This document shows, piece after piece, positions 52,426 to 61,407 of a stretch of DNA of 64,000 nt. The number at the start of each line of letters is the position of its first letter. Position 1 is the first letter of the stretch. Location: assembly GCA_965224745.1 (NCBI GenBank), contig CBDCZY010000002.1:620001-684000 (forward strand), in the 5' to 3' direction. Position numbers and translations under genes: made by a program. The DNA comes from CBDCZY01 sp965224745. Its GTDB lineage: Bacteria; Pseudomonadota; Gammaproteobacteria; Methylococcales; Methylomonadaceae. The notes below the pieces were generated by a model that saw nothing but the letters and a program-made list of their open reading frames with translations, was not told where the DNA came from and ran no database searches.

Positions 52426-53853
52426 ATGAAACCAATTATTGAGCGCCTAGTCCGTATGGTTTTATGCGCAATATTTAAACAATTTTTCGCATTAACAACA
52501 CAGTTACTTAGAGTGCCTAAGAGCTTCATTAACGGCATCAACAAATATGTCGGCAATGTGCATATTATCCGTTATATAGGTACTGGTATGACTCTAAAAT
52601 CCTGGCTTCTTTCCATAGGAACCAGAAGCATATTAGTATCCGTGGTAGCAGCTGTCTCACAGGCCAGCTTAGCGGTAACACCGCTTACCAATACTGAAGT
52701 ATGGCTAAGTAATGGAGTTGAAACATTAGCGAGAGTGGGAATAGCCGATGAGTTTCCAGATGACCCTGGATCCATTGGAAACCCGCCGATTGACACCGAT
52801 CCTGAACCAGCATGTACTGCGTCTAGTCGCACCTACTCAGTGACAAATGAGTTGCTCAACTTGCTCGGGTTGTTACTGAACGGGTCAAGGCTGCAAATCA
52901 GCCACACTGGTCAAGGAGTACCTCTTGTTGGTCAACCTCGTACCATCAATTTTTTTGAGACTATTCCAATCGCAAAATTTGAACTATTAGAGAAAGCTCA
53001 AGAACAACGCTGCGAACACAAACCGAATCCGACACAATGTATGAACGATTGGTATCAAGACATGAACGAGCAAATCGTTTACACCATAGAGCCCAAACAT
53101 CACTCCTATGTGGACTGGTCTGACTCTTTTTCAAACGTGACTGGTCTGAGTTTTACGCCAGTCCCGGTACCTGTTGTAGAGAAGCCGGTTCAGAGTAAGA
53201 TTGCTAAAGCAGTGACAACACTCTTAATTTGGCCGATAGCGGTTAATGTTGACAAAGCGCGTTGTTTCATCAACCAGGTCGAATCGAATTTCAATCACAT
53301 GACCCACCCCATTGATATTAAAAATGGACGTCTTGAGATCGGTATGACGCTTAAAAGCGTAGGTTCTCCCACACTCAAATGCGAGGGAAGAGCAGTTGCC
53401 CTGTGGGGTTTACATACCTGGGGTTGGGCGGACAAATTATTTCCTGATATAAACCTGACTAATATGAAAGTCGCTGCGTCTCTGGGTGACTTCCGTGTCG
53501 TTGACGACATGCCCATGTTTAGTACCGCTAAAGTAGATGTTCAGGCCAGCGTGGATTTAAACAATATCCCTGATATTGGCGAAAGTGTTATCAGCTTCTT
53601 TAAAGATTACAGTAAAAAAGCTCGTAACAAGGTAGCCGACGCACTAAGAAAGAAGCTAGCCAGTAAAAAGGTGCGTGAAGCATTTGGTCACGCACTGGTG
53701 GACTTGGTGGAGAAAAACACCGGAGACCAGGTTGACAGGGTGTGCGCTGTACATGCGGCAGGCGACAATGTAGATATCGAATATGAAACTGTGATAGAAA
53801 CTGATCCAGTGATTAATGTACCGGCAGGCGGGTTCGAGCCTATCCTAAATTGA
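52426..53853 (+). CDS. Hypothetical exported protein
   Basis: No family recognised. From the ATG at 52426 (AGGAGATCGAA upstream) the product has 475 residues, with two hydrophobic stretches. One is near residues 10-30; the other (MTLKSWLLSIGTRSILVSVV, then AAVSQASLA) looks like a signal peptide if translation starts at the internal ATG at 52588, which has only a weak AGGT site. The mature part has a Cys-containing region (CEHKPNPTQCMNDW), beta-rich segments (FSNVTGLSFTPVPVPVV; GRLEIGMTLKSVGSPTLKCE) and a basic helical C-terminus (KKARNKVADALRKKLASKK). Probably periplasmic or surface. It is followed by an IS110 remnant. Confidence 0.65.
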   Translation: MKPIIERLVRMVLCAIFKQFFALTTQLLRVPKSFINGINKYVGNVHIIRYIGTGMTLKSWLLSIGTRSILVSVVAAVSQASLAVTPLTNTEVWLSNGVETLARVGIADEFPDDPGSIGNPPIDTDPEPACTASSRTYSVTNELLNLLGLLLNGSRLQISHTGQGVPLVGQPRTINFFETIPIAKFELLEKAQEQRCEHKPNPTQCMNDWYQDMNEQIVYTIEPKHHSYVDWSDSFSNVTGLSFTPVPVPVVEKPVQSKIAKAVTTLLIWPIAVNVDKARCFINQVESNFNHMTHPIDIKNGRLEIGMTLKSVGSPTLKCEGRAVALWGLHTWGWADKLFPDINLTNMKVAASLGDFRVVDDMPMFSTAKVDVQASVDLNNIPDIGESVISFFKDYSKKARNKVADALRKKLASKKVREAFGHALVDLVEKNTGDQVDRVCAVHAAGDNVDIEYETVIETDPVINVPAGGFEPILN

Positions 53854-53889
53854 AGGTACGCTGCTAAAATAAGGATTAGATATTGTGTT

Positions 53890-54459
53890 CAAGGCATTGC
53901 CACCTTACGCAAACGCCTTCCAGAGATATTGGAAGATGGGTAGAACCATTTGCACCCGCTGTTTCGCAGCGCATTGGCACTGAAATACCAGCAACTCTGT
54001 GAACTGGATCAGCTGGTGAAAGACTTCACCGCCGCCATTGAAACGAATGCGAAACAACATACCGAAATCAAACGCCTGCAAAGCATTCCAGGGTTTGGAG
54101 CCATTGTATCCAGCACCTATTTTAGTGTCATTGATGATGGACGGGCGTTTGGCAATGGCCGAGATGCGGCCGCATCACTGGGGTTGGTTCCACGCCAACA
54201 CAGTAGCGGCGGGAAGAACACATTGCTGGGGATTAACAAACGTGGTGACAAATATCTACGCTGTTTATTAGTACATGGTGCGCGATCCGTGGTAATCCAT
54301 GCGCACAAGAAAGACGATGCATTGAGTCGCTGGGTGACGCGATTAGTCGAGCGATGCGGTAAGAACAAGGCGATAGTGGCGCTTGCAAACAAGCTGGCAA
54401 GAATTGCCTGGCCGGTGACCACCAGCGGCAAACCCTATCAGGAAAATTATGCGATGTAA
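53890..54459 (+). pseudogene. C-terminal fragment of an IS110/IS1111-family transposase
   Basis: The frame opens as QGIATLRKRLPEILEDG at 53890, has an in-frame TAG at 53941, then continues NHLHPLFRSALALKYQQL to the stop at 54459. The C-terminal transposase_20 domain is recognised by IKRLQSIPGFGAIVSSTYF, AAASLGLVPRQHSSGGKNTL and RGDKYLRCLLVHGARSVV. The N-terminal DEDD domain is missing, so this is a dead remnant. Bases after 54460 up to about 54780 resemble the tail that follows such genes. Confidence 0.88.
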
Positions 54460-55191
54460 TGCAACAACAAACGACGGTTCAACATGAACGAATGGTGATA
54501 ACCGAGTAATCCACGATTTTGCGAAAGACACGAATGACATGATGACACTATAGGTAAGACCGGCATGCTGAAAACCTGACCAATGCACAGGACAACCAGT
54601 CCGATAGGGTGATAAGGACAGCATGCGCAGATTTCATCAAGGCTCGGAATCCAAAAGATTCCAACAGGAAACCGGATATATGAGAGCAAATCTATCCCTG
54701 TCAATCTGTCAACAGTGTTACTTGCAAAAATGGAGGAGACCATATATGCGTTGTACACACCTTGCCATAGCAGTAGGAAAAATAACGCTGATTGGTGCCT
54801 AAAACGCACTCTACAGAGAACTTTTGTGAGGTCTCCGTTAAATGTGACGAAGTAAACCTAGATAGTCTGCAAGATTCGTTTGTTAATTGTAAAAAAGTCT
54901 CATTGTTAGTGGGATAACAGCTAAAGTTATAAGGTATGTTTTTTGTTTAACGCAATACCTCACTCATTCAGCAGGAATTAATTTGCGTGATATAGATAAT
55001 TTTTATGCGTTTATTATGATACGAAGCTAGGCAGTTTAAGAAGTTGTTTTAGAACATAGTACTTTAGTGCTAATTTATTTTTTGCTTACATGTAGAGTTT
55101 GCTTATTTAAGTCTGAAGCTTTAATATTAACCCTAGTCAATAGGATAACAATAATAATTTTTTACTTAACTTAACTAATAACAACATAATC
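54460..55191. other. Gene-free region after the IS110 remnant
   Basis: About 730 bases. The first 300 are probably the non-coding 3' part of the IS110-type element, although its end was not identified. From about 54880 the sequence becomes strongly AT-rich with no gene, RNA or repeat that I recognise. It probably includes the promoter for the small ORF and glycosyltransferase that follow. Confidence 0.45.
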
Positions 55192-55308
55192 ATGCTTGAT
55201 AAAAGTCTGGCTAACACACTTAGTGATATTCCATATTTAGAACTTCACACTGGCTTATCATGGATTGTAAGACTATTTGGATTGTCAAAAAGTTGGGAGA
55301 ATAGATGA
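55192..55308 (+). CDS. Possible small coupled ORF upstream of a glycosyltransferase
   Basis: ATG at 55192 opens 38 codons (MLDKSLANTLSDIPYLELHT, then GLSWIVRLFGLSKSWENR) and ends in an ATGA overlap with the next gene. The overlap is the strongest hint that it is translated. It could be a leader peptide or the truncated end of an older gene. No family recognised and no clear ribosome binding site. Confidence 0.35.
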   Translation: MLDKSLANTLSDIPYLELHTGLSWIVRLFGLSKSWENR

Positions 55309-56438
55309 AAACCATAAGAATACTGGGTACTCGAGGAATTCCAGCAGCTCATGGCGGCTTTGAAACTTTTGCTGAGAATTTATCTCGATATCTTGTAAAA
55401 AAAGGTTGGCAGATAACTGTTTATTGTCAAGAAGAAGGAAATGGTCAACGTACTGAAAGCGATTGGTTTGGGATACGCAGGGTTCATATTCCTGTAAGGC
55501 AACAAGGAGCTTTGGGTACTATTATTTTCGATTGGAAGTCAACGATACACGCTGTTCGGGAATCTGGATTGGTCCTAACTCTTGGTTACAACACAGCGGT
55601 ATTTGGATTTTTGTTTCGTACTAAAGGTATCAATAACATCATCAATATGGATGGTATTGAATGGAAACGAGCAAAGTGGTCCAAACCAGTAAAAATATGG
55701 TTTTGGTTGAACGAGTATCTTGGGGGGTGGTTTGGGAATCACCTTATTGCCGATAACCCCGGTATTGTGCATCATTTAGTGCGGCATATTCCTCATGACA
55801 AAATTAGCATGATCCCATATGGGGCAGATTCCATTTTGCAGGGGGATAAAAAATGGTTGGAGCTACATGGGCTAGAATCTGATCAGTTCGTTACCTTAAT
55901 AGCACGACCCGTTCCAGAAAACTCAGTTTTAGAGATAGTTCGAGCCTTTTCTAAAAAACCTAGAAAAATAAAACTAGTGGTGCTGGGCGAATATTCTATG
56001 TCAGAATCTTATCATCGAGCAGTAAAAGAAAACGCAAGTACTGACGTCAGGTTTCTAGGTGGTATTTACGAAAAGCCAGCGATACAAGCGCTTCGATACC
56101 ATAGCGCCCTCTATCTACACGGCCACACAGTTGGAGGAACCAATCCTTCTTTAGTAGAAGCGATGGCAGCTGGAAACCCAATTTTAGCGCATGATAATCA
56201 ATTTAATCAGTGGGTATCTGGCCCAAATGCTCGTTATTTTCATGATGAAGAAAGTTTTGCTATTGAACTAGATAAAATATTGGAAAACTCAGAGTTGCGA
56301 GAGTCTATGGCCAAATCCAGTAGGTTGAGACATAGAGAAAAGTTTACCTGGGGTCAAGTGCTCCACGAGTATGAGCAATTATTGACAAATTGGCAAACAG
56401 AAACTGCAAGTTCCCAAGGGAGTTATATACAAAATTAA
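55305..56438 (+). CDS. GT4-type glycosyltransferase with DUF1972 N-terminus
   Basis: Retaining GT-B glycosyltransferase of 377 residues. The N-terminal DUF1972 signature IRILGTRGIPAAHGGFETFA is complete, followed by NMDGIEWKRAKWSKPVK near residue 107. The C-terminal half has the donor-binding elements FVTLIARPVPENSVLEIVRA, DVRFLGGIYEKPAIQALRY, and NPSLVEAMAAGNPILAHDN with the Glu of the E-x7-E region. Proteins of this kind build surface polysaccharides, often as rhamnosyltransferases. It may stand at the remains of a polysaccharide cluster, as its neighbours are mobile-element remnants. Confidence 0.88.
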   Translation: MKTIRILGTRGIPAAHGGFETFAENLSRYLVKKGWQITVYCQEEGNGQRTESDWFGIRRVHIPVRQQGALGTIIFDWKSTIHAVRESGLVLTLGYNTAVFGFLFRTKGINNIINMDGIEWKRAKWSKPVKIWFWLNEYLGGWFGNHLIADNPGIVHHLVRHIPHDKISMIPYGADSILQGDKKWLELHGLESDQFVTLIARPVPENSVLEIVRAFSKKPRKIKLVVLGEYSMSESYHRAVKENASTDVRFLGGIYEKPAIQALRYHSALYLHGHTVGGTNPSLVEAMAAGNPILAHDNQFNQWVSGPNARYFHDEESFAIELDKILENSELRESMAKSSRLRHREKFTWGQVLHEYEQLLTNWQTETASSQGSYIQN

Positions 56439-56883
56439 ATAACTCTGTGAGCCAAATTCACTATTAATACGCAATGATTTTGATCAGGTTTTGCGGGTTT
56501 CAAGTGATTTTGGACACGGATCTCGTCAGGGCAACAAACGATGCTGTTTTTATTAGAAGATCGTCTTTTGAGGTCTTTGCGCATATTATCAAAAGAGGGC
56601 GAATAAGTTTTGAACATTCTCCCACCTCTTTTTTTTCAATGTCCATAAACTGCCATTTTTTTGGATTCTTTGGGTAGTCGATTTAACTTTACTCATCATA
56701 CAGGTCTTCGTTTGTTCTTTGTGCTCCCCAGTTCCACCAGCTAATCTTATACTTTTTATTACGCTTCGAGGTATCATCAAACAAAGGCCGAAACCCTTTC
56801 CACTACTGACGAAGCCACGACAGATTGCAAGGGAAGAAATTCAAAAACGATCTTACAAAGAAGCTTAAGTAAGTGCCATTCAT
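56439..56883. other. Non-coding gap between glycosyltransferase and cysE
   Basis: About 445 bases between convergent genes. Several short frames are open on both strands but none has a ribosome binding site or a family signature. On the minus strand a Trp-rich stretch (NKKYKISWWNWGAQRTNEDL) near 56700 could be a decayed transposase piece, but it is too short to assign. Confidence 0.4.
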
Positions 56884-57654
56884 CTACGAGTCCTTAGAAG
56901 TTTTATATTCTTCACCAATGGGACAATTCTTTATGCCAGGTAACGGCTCATTGGGCATCTCAATACCCGATTTCTGCATCGCTTGTTTCATGCCCTCAAT
57001 TTGATGATCTAGAATTTGAATGTGATCCAGCATTAAACCAATAGCATTTGCTACCGGATCAGGCATATCTTTAGTGGCACCGTAAGCATCAAACCCCATT
57101 TTTTGAGCGATTTCCACACGCCCTTTTTTTTCTTTTTTGCTTTCCATATTAATGACATGCCCTGGAATCCCGACCACGGTAGCACCCTTGGGAACATCGC
57201 TTAACACGACCGAATTAGAACCTATTCGGGCTGCTTCGCCAATCTCTATTGGCCCTAAAACTTTTGCACCGGCCCCTACGACAACTTTATTCTGCAATGT
57301 TGGATGCCGCTTCCCTTTATCCCAACTGGTACCACCTAAGGTCACACCATGATATAAAGTACAATCATCGCCTATGATGGCAGTTTCACCAATCACAACG
57401 CCCATGCCATGATCGATAAAAAATCGCCGGCCAATTCTAGCACCAGGATGAATTTCAATACCAGTCATTAAACGGCCAATATTAGAGCTAAAGCGTCCTA
57501 ACCATTTCCATCCTCGGCACCACATACAATGACTCAAGCGATGAATTAAATTGGCATGGAAACCCGGGTAAGTCGTTACTATTTCAAACACTGAGTGAGC
57601 GGCAGGATCACGTTCAAAAACACAGTTAATTTCTTCTATTAGTCGATCTAACAT
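56884..57654 (-). CDS. cysE: Serine O-acetyltransferase
   Basis: Makes O-acetylserine for cysteine synthesis. The N-terminal helical region (about residues 1-65) is followed by a left-handed beta-helix of hexapeptide repeats (IEIHPGARIGRRFFIDHGMG, then VVIGETAIIGDDCTLYHGVT, and LGPIEIGEAARIGSNSVVL). The catalytic His in FIDHGMGVVIGE and the Asp near the N-terminus are present. The 256-residue length is like the short CysE type. It follows trmJ by five bases on the same strand, an arrangement common in gammaproteobacteria. Confidence 0.95.
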   Translation of the reverse strand: MLDRLIEEINCVFERDPAAHSVFEIVTTYPGFHANLIHRLSHCMWCRGWKWLGRFSSNIGRLMTGIEIHPGARIGRRFFIDHGMGVVIGETAIIGDDCTLYHGVTLGGTSWDKGKRHPTLQNKVVVGAGAKVLGPIEIGEAARIGSNSVVLSDVPKGATVVGIPGHVINMESKKEKKGRVEIAQKMGFDAYGATKDMPDPVANAIGLMLDHIQILDHQIEGMKQAMQKSGIEMPNEPLPGIKNCPIGEEYKTSKDS

Positions 57655-57659
57655 AGATT

Positions 57660-58391
57660 TTATTTTTGATTATTTCCTTGGGCAAACCTTAAGATACCAC
57701 GCAAAATATCTATTTCTTGAGTTTCGACGTTGGCTCGGTTAAATAACTTTCTCAAACGTCTCATGAGTGACCTGGATTTATCGGGATGAATGAAGCCAAT
57801 ATCTGACAAGGTTTCGAATAAATGATTATAAAACAATTCCATCTGAGCAGACGTAGCAAGTGATTCAGAAACATCTTGCTGATCATTCGACGAATTCTTC
57901 TCAGTAACGTTTAAGCCGCAGTAAAGTTCATAGCAAATGACTTGCACAGCAGCGGCAATGTTAAGCGAACTAAAAGATGAATTGCATGGAATTTTGATTA
58001 AAGCGTGGCATAAATCCAGCTCCGCATTGGTTAAACCTGAATCCTCTCGTCCAAAAACAAAAGCAACCTGAACACTTGTGTCTGTAGCTAAAATTTTTTC
58101 AATGGACTGCTTGGGCGAAAGCTCTAACCAATCAATGGTTCTTGATCGAACACTTGCACCAAAGACCAATTGGCACTCTTCTAAGGCTTCGGACAACGAA
58201 CCATAAACCTGCGCCTTGCCTAAGATGTCATCAGCACCCGAGGCTCGAGCTGTCGCATCGGCATGAGGGAAAAATTTAGGCTTGACCAAACATAACCTGT
58301 CCAAGTCCATGTTTTTCATCGCACGAGCCACAGCACCGATATTCCCTGGGTGGGAAGTATGAACCAACACGATTTTTATATGCTTTAACAA
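57660..58391 (-). CDS. trmJ: tRNA (cytidine/uridine-32-2'-O-)-methyltransferase
   Basis: SPOUT-fold methyltransferase modifying position 32 of several tRNAs. KIVLVHTSHPGNIGAVARAM (residues about 5-24) and the knot-forming VAFVFGREDSGLTNAEL (about 108-124) with IPCNSSFSSLNIAAAVQVI (about 132-150) are the three signature blocks. A helical C-terminal extension follows, as in TrmJ and unlike TrmL. The 243-residue length is normal. It is divergent from suhB with an 80-base gap. Confidence 0.95.
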   Translation of the reverse strand: MLKHIKIVLVHTSHPGNIGAVARAMKNMDLDRLCLVKPKFFPHADATARASGADDILGKAQVYGSLSEALEECQLVFGASVRSRTIDWLELSPKQSIEKILATDTSVQVAFVFGREDSGLTNAELDLCHALIKIPCNSSFSSLNIAAAVQVICYELYCGLNVTEKNSSNDQQDVSESLATSAQMELFYNHLFETLSDIGFIHPDKSRSLMRRLRKLFNRANVETQEIDILRGILRFAQGNNQK

Positions 58392-58471
58392 TGCATCACC
58401 AACAAAAAATAAAAAACAGCAACAAGATTTGGTATCCTAATCTGCTCCCATTATCTTAACACCACTAACCT

Positions 58472-59266
58472 ATGCACCCAATGCTAAACATTGCCGTTCG
58501 AGCGGCTCGCAATGCTGGCGATATTATCGTCCGATCCCTCGATAATGTCACAAATCTTGCCATCAGCCACAAAGGCAAAAACGATTACGTGACCGAAGTT
58601 GATAAAAAAGCGGAACAAGAAATCATTAATGTTATCAGCAAAGCCTTCCCCGACCATGCTTTCCTTGGCGAAGAAAGTGGCGCGTCAGGACAAAGTGATC
58701 ATATTTGGATCATCGATCCACTAGATGGAACGACCAATTTTCTGCATGGTTTTCCTCAATTTGCGGTTTCTATTGCATTACAAATAAGGGGTAGACTTGA
58801 TCAGGCTGTCGTCTATGATCCTCTAACTCAAGAGTTGTTTACAGCATCGCGTGGTGCTGGAGCCATGTTGAATAACCGGAGGATCAGGGTAACGCCACAT
58901 GCTACTCTTACTGGCTCATTGCTGGGAACAGGCTTTCCATTTAAGCACCAACAACACTTTCCAGCTTATCAGGACATGTTTAAAGCTCTATTTATTGATT
59001 CCGCAGGAATACGCCGTGCTGGAGCCGCCGCTCTTGACCTTGCTTATGTTGCTGCCGGTAGACTGGATGGCTTTTGGGAAATTGGTTTACAACCTTGGGA
59101 TATGGCAGCCGGGGTTCTACTCATTCAAGAAGCGGGCGGCGTGATTACTGATTTTTCAAACTCTGATAATTATATGAAAAAAGGGAATGTTATTGCCAGC
59201 AACATAAAACTTCATCCAATTATGTATGAAAAAATCGAACCTTTTATTACCAAATCTTTGCAATAA
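58472..59266 (+). CDS. suhB: Inositol monophosphatase family protein
   Basis: Mg2+-dependent phosphatase; in Escherichia coli it also acts in transcription antitermination of rRNA operons. FLGEESGASG near residue 70 and the signature WIIDPLDGTTNFLHGFP (about 86-102) provide metal ligands, and LQPWDMAAGVLLIQEAGG near 212 the third. The 264-residue length is normal. Starts at ATG 58472, divergent from trmJ, as in many relatives. Confidence 0.95.
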   Translation: MHPMLNIAVRAARNAGDIIVRSLDNVTNLAISHKGKNDYVTEVDKKAEQEIINVISKAFPDHAFLGEESGASGQSDHIWIIDPLDGTTNFLHGFPQFAVSIALQIRGRLDQAVVYDPLTQELFTASRGAGAMLNNRRIRVTPHATLTGSLLGTGFPFKHQQHFPAYQDMFKALFIDSAGIRRAGAAALDLAYVAAGRLDGFWEIGLQPWDMAAGVLLIQEAGGVITDFSNSDNYMKKGNVIASNIKLHPIMYEKIEPFITKSLQ

Positions 59267-59364
59267 TGCTGGTCAGAGTGTCTTTGATTAATCCAAGATT
59301 CGAATAAACTCAAATAGCACTCAGTCTCTTACCCTTAGCTATTTCTTAACAGATCTATAGGTTA

Positions 59365-60114
59365 TTAATATCGAACATTAAACGGCTGATAGGCGTGCAA
59401 CGCATTTAGATGGTGCAGCCAGGCGTGTTGGCCATTGGCCTTCCAAAGTTCAGTAAATTGATGATGAATCTTCCGATACTTAGCCTCACCTTGTTCCTGG
59501 CCTTCAAATTCGGTAGTTAGTTGCAGGATGACGTCTAACCACATTTCGCTCACCCCCATAATGTATTTCGGCCAACTTTTCTGTATTACGATTGGCCAAT
59601 GTTTATCACTGGTATCTTCCAAGTCCGGCCTGCCAATCTTTGCCGGATTGTCAAAACCCAACCAGATGATTTGTTGCTCTTCTTGTAATTGTTTTAGCTC
59701 CGCATCTTGTTTGATCTCAGAGTATATTTGCTCCGCGATGCTGGGCGTACTATAAAATATAAAACTAAATACATGATCATGACCATCTCTGGCGGCTCGC
59801 CGATGGAAACGCCACCAATCAATATCGGCTCGGTGAGCCAATAAAATTGGATTGATAATTTCGACAGCTATCATTTCACCCATATGCCATCTTGGTTTGC
59901 TTTTCTTCGGCCAATGGATTCTAAAGCGAGCGTACCACCAACCTTTGTCTTGTTGAAAAAGCTTCTTTGGGGGCGACTTTACAATTTGCTCATCAATGAC
60001 CGATTGGTCTTTTTCGTTTTGTGAACATCCAGCCAAAACTAAAATAAAAATAATCGTTGCAATTATTTTTATTTGGATATGAATAAGAAAGTTGACAAAC
60101 GGAATAGGGATCAT
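59365..60114 (-). CDS. Hypothetical lipoprotein
   Basis: Protein of 249 residues with a hydrophobic N-terminus (IKIIATIIFILVLAGCSQ) and a lipobox LAGC near residue 30, so it is membrane-anchored. The body is Trp-rich (WWYARFRIHWPKKSKPRWHM, ADIDWWRFHRRAARDGHDHV) and predicted to be globular; no family recognised. Mature residues include HDHVFSFIFYSTPSIAEQI and WPIVIQKSWPKYIMGVSEMW. It lies just downstream of a tRNA on the same strand, 12 bases from the mature tRNA 3' end, and could be co-transcribed with it. Confidence 0.7.
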   Translation of the reverse strand: MIPIPFVNFLIHIQIKIIATIIFILVLAGCSQNEKDQSVIDEQIVKSPPKKLFQQDKGWWYARFRIHWPKKSKPRWHMGEMIAVEIINPILLAHRADIDWWRFHRRAARDGHDHVFSFIFYSTPSIAEQIYSEIKQDAELKQLQEEQQIIWLGFDNPAKIGRPDLEDTSDKHWPIVIQKSWPKYIMGVSEMWLDVILQLTTEFEGQEQGEAKYRKIHHQFTELWKANGQHAWLHHLNALHAYQPFNVRY

Positions 60115-60126
60115 ACTTAGAATATT

Positions 60127-60204
60127 TGGTGGCGATGGGCGGGATCGAACCGCCGACCTCAGGGTTATGAATCCTGCGCTCTGACCGGACTGAGCTACAT
60201 CGCC
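60127..60204 (-). tRNA. tRNA-Met (CAT anticodon)
   Basis: Cloverleaf on the minus strand: acceptor GGCGATG/CATCGCC, discriminator A and encoded CCA, D-arm GCTC...GAGC, anticodon loop TTCATAA giving CAU, and T-arm GGCGG-TTCGATC-CCGCC. The anticodon stem has one A-C mismatch next to the loop. Anticodon CAU allows elongator Met or, if lysidinylated, Ile; the body does not have the C-A first pair of initiators. Elongator Met is favoured. Confidence 0.9.
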
Positions 60205-60243
60205 CTAGTAGGGATGGAATTATGTTATTTCTGGAGGTTTTTG

Positions 60244-61335
60244 TCAAACGTTGAATCTAAAGTGGATGATATCGCCGTCTTTGACAATATAATCTTTACC
60301 TTCTAAACGCCACTTGCCGGCTTCTTTAGCGCCTTGCTCGCCGTTGTATTGAAGGAAATCATCATAAGCAATAAGTTCGGCACGAATAAAACCTTTTTCA
60401 AAATCAGTATGAATAACCCCGGCAGCTTGGGGAGCCGAAGCGCCAACTGGAATAGTCCAAGCTCTTACCTCTTTCACACCTGCTGTAAAATATGTTGATA
60501 GTCCTAACAGATCGTAACCTGCTTTGACGACCCGATTAAGCCCTGGTTCCTCCAAGCCCAACTCATTGAGAAAAAGTTCTTTATCCTCATCCTCCAGTTG
60601 AACAATTTCAGCTTCCATGGCTGCACAGACAGGCACGACAACCGCTCCTTCCTGCTCAGCAAGTGCGACGACTTTATCCAGATGAGGATTATCGACAAAC
60701 CCGCCCTCCTCAACATTCGCCAGGTACATGGTGGGTTTGGCCGTTAATAAATGCAGCTCCTGAACTAGTTTTTCGTCATCCTCCGAAAACTGAAGGGACC
60801 TAACCGGCAAACCAGCATCTAATTGAGCTGCCAATTTTTCTTGAACCTTTTTTTTTGCCAGCTCTTCCTTATTGCCAGACTTCGACAATTTGGAACTTTT
60901 CAACAATGATTTTTCAACCGTTGCCATATCAGCCAGGGCTAGTTCAGTATTGATTATCTCAATATCTGATAAAGGATCAATCTTGCCTGCCACGTGAACA
61001 ACATTTTCATCTTCAAAACATCGAACCACATGTGCAATGGCCTCTGTTTCACGAATATTTGCTAAAAATTTATTACCTAAGCCTTCACCTTTTGAGGCTC
61101 CAGCAACCAAGCCTGCAATGTCGACAAACTCTATAGTCGTCGGCAAGATAGCTTGAGGATTTACTATCGCAGCAATATTATCTAATCTACTATCAGGAAC
61201 TGGCACTACACCGACATTTGGATCGATGGTACAAAACGGATAGTTTTCGGCCGCGATAGCCGCTTTGGTTAAGGCGTTAAACAAGGTGGATTTACCTACG
61301 TTAGGCAAACCAACAATACCACAATGAAGGGCCAT
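60244..61335 (-). CDS. ychF: Redox-regulated ATPase YchF
   Basis: OBG-family P-loop protein that hydrolyses ATP and binds the ribosome. G1 is GLPNVGKSTLFNALTKA (residues about 8-24), G3 DIAGLVAGASKGEGLGNKFL (about 72-91), followed by the coiled-coil insert and the C-terminal TGS domain (GVIHTDFEKGFIRAELIAY near 305). In place of the GTP-specific G4 motif it has the YLANVEEGGF region typical of YchF. The 363-residue length is exact for the family. Confidence 0.97.
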   Translation of the reverse strand: MALHCGIVGLPNVGKSTLFNALTKAAIAAENYPFCTIDPNVGVVPVPDSRLDNIAAIVNPQAILPTTIEFVDIAGLVAGASKGEGLGNKFLANIRETEAIAHVVRCFEDENVVHVAGKIDPLSDIEIINTELALADMATVEKSLLKSSKLSKSGNKEELAKKKVQEKLAAQLDAGLPVRSLQFSEDDEKLVQELHLLTAKPTMYLANVEEGGFVDNPHLDKVVALAEQEGAVVVPVCAAMEAEIVQLEDEDKELFLNELGLEEPGLNRVVKAGYDLLGLSTYFTAGVKEVRAWTIPVGASAPQAAGVIHTDFEKGFIRAELIAYDDFLQYNGEQGAKEAGKWRLEGKDYIVKDGDIIHFRFNV

Positions 61336-61407
61336 AAATACTCTATCTAAACATGCTGAATAAAAATAAGATGCCTTATTATACGCAGTTGCATAAGGCT
61401 TATTCAG

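Noticed and set aside
54460..54809. Minus-strand ORFs after the IS110 remnant
   Set aside because: They overlap the remnant or its non-coding tail and show no known domain.
56439..56883. Decayed transposase on the minus strand
   Set aside because: Only about 20 residues look suggestive; not enough to call a remnant.
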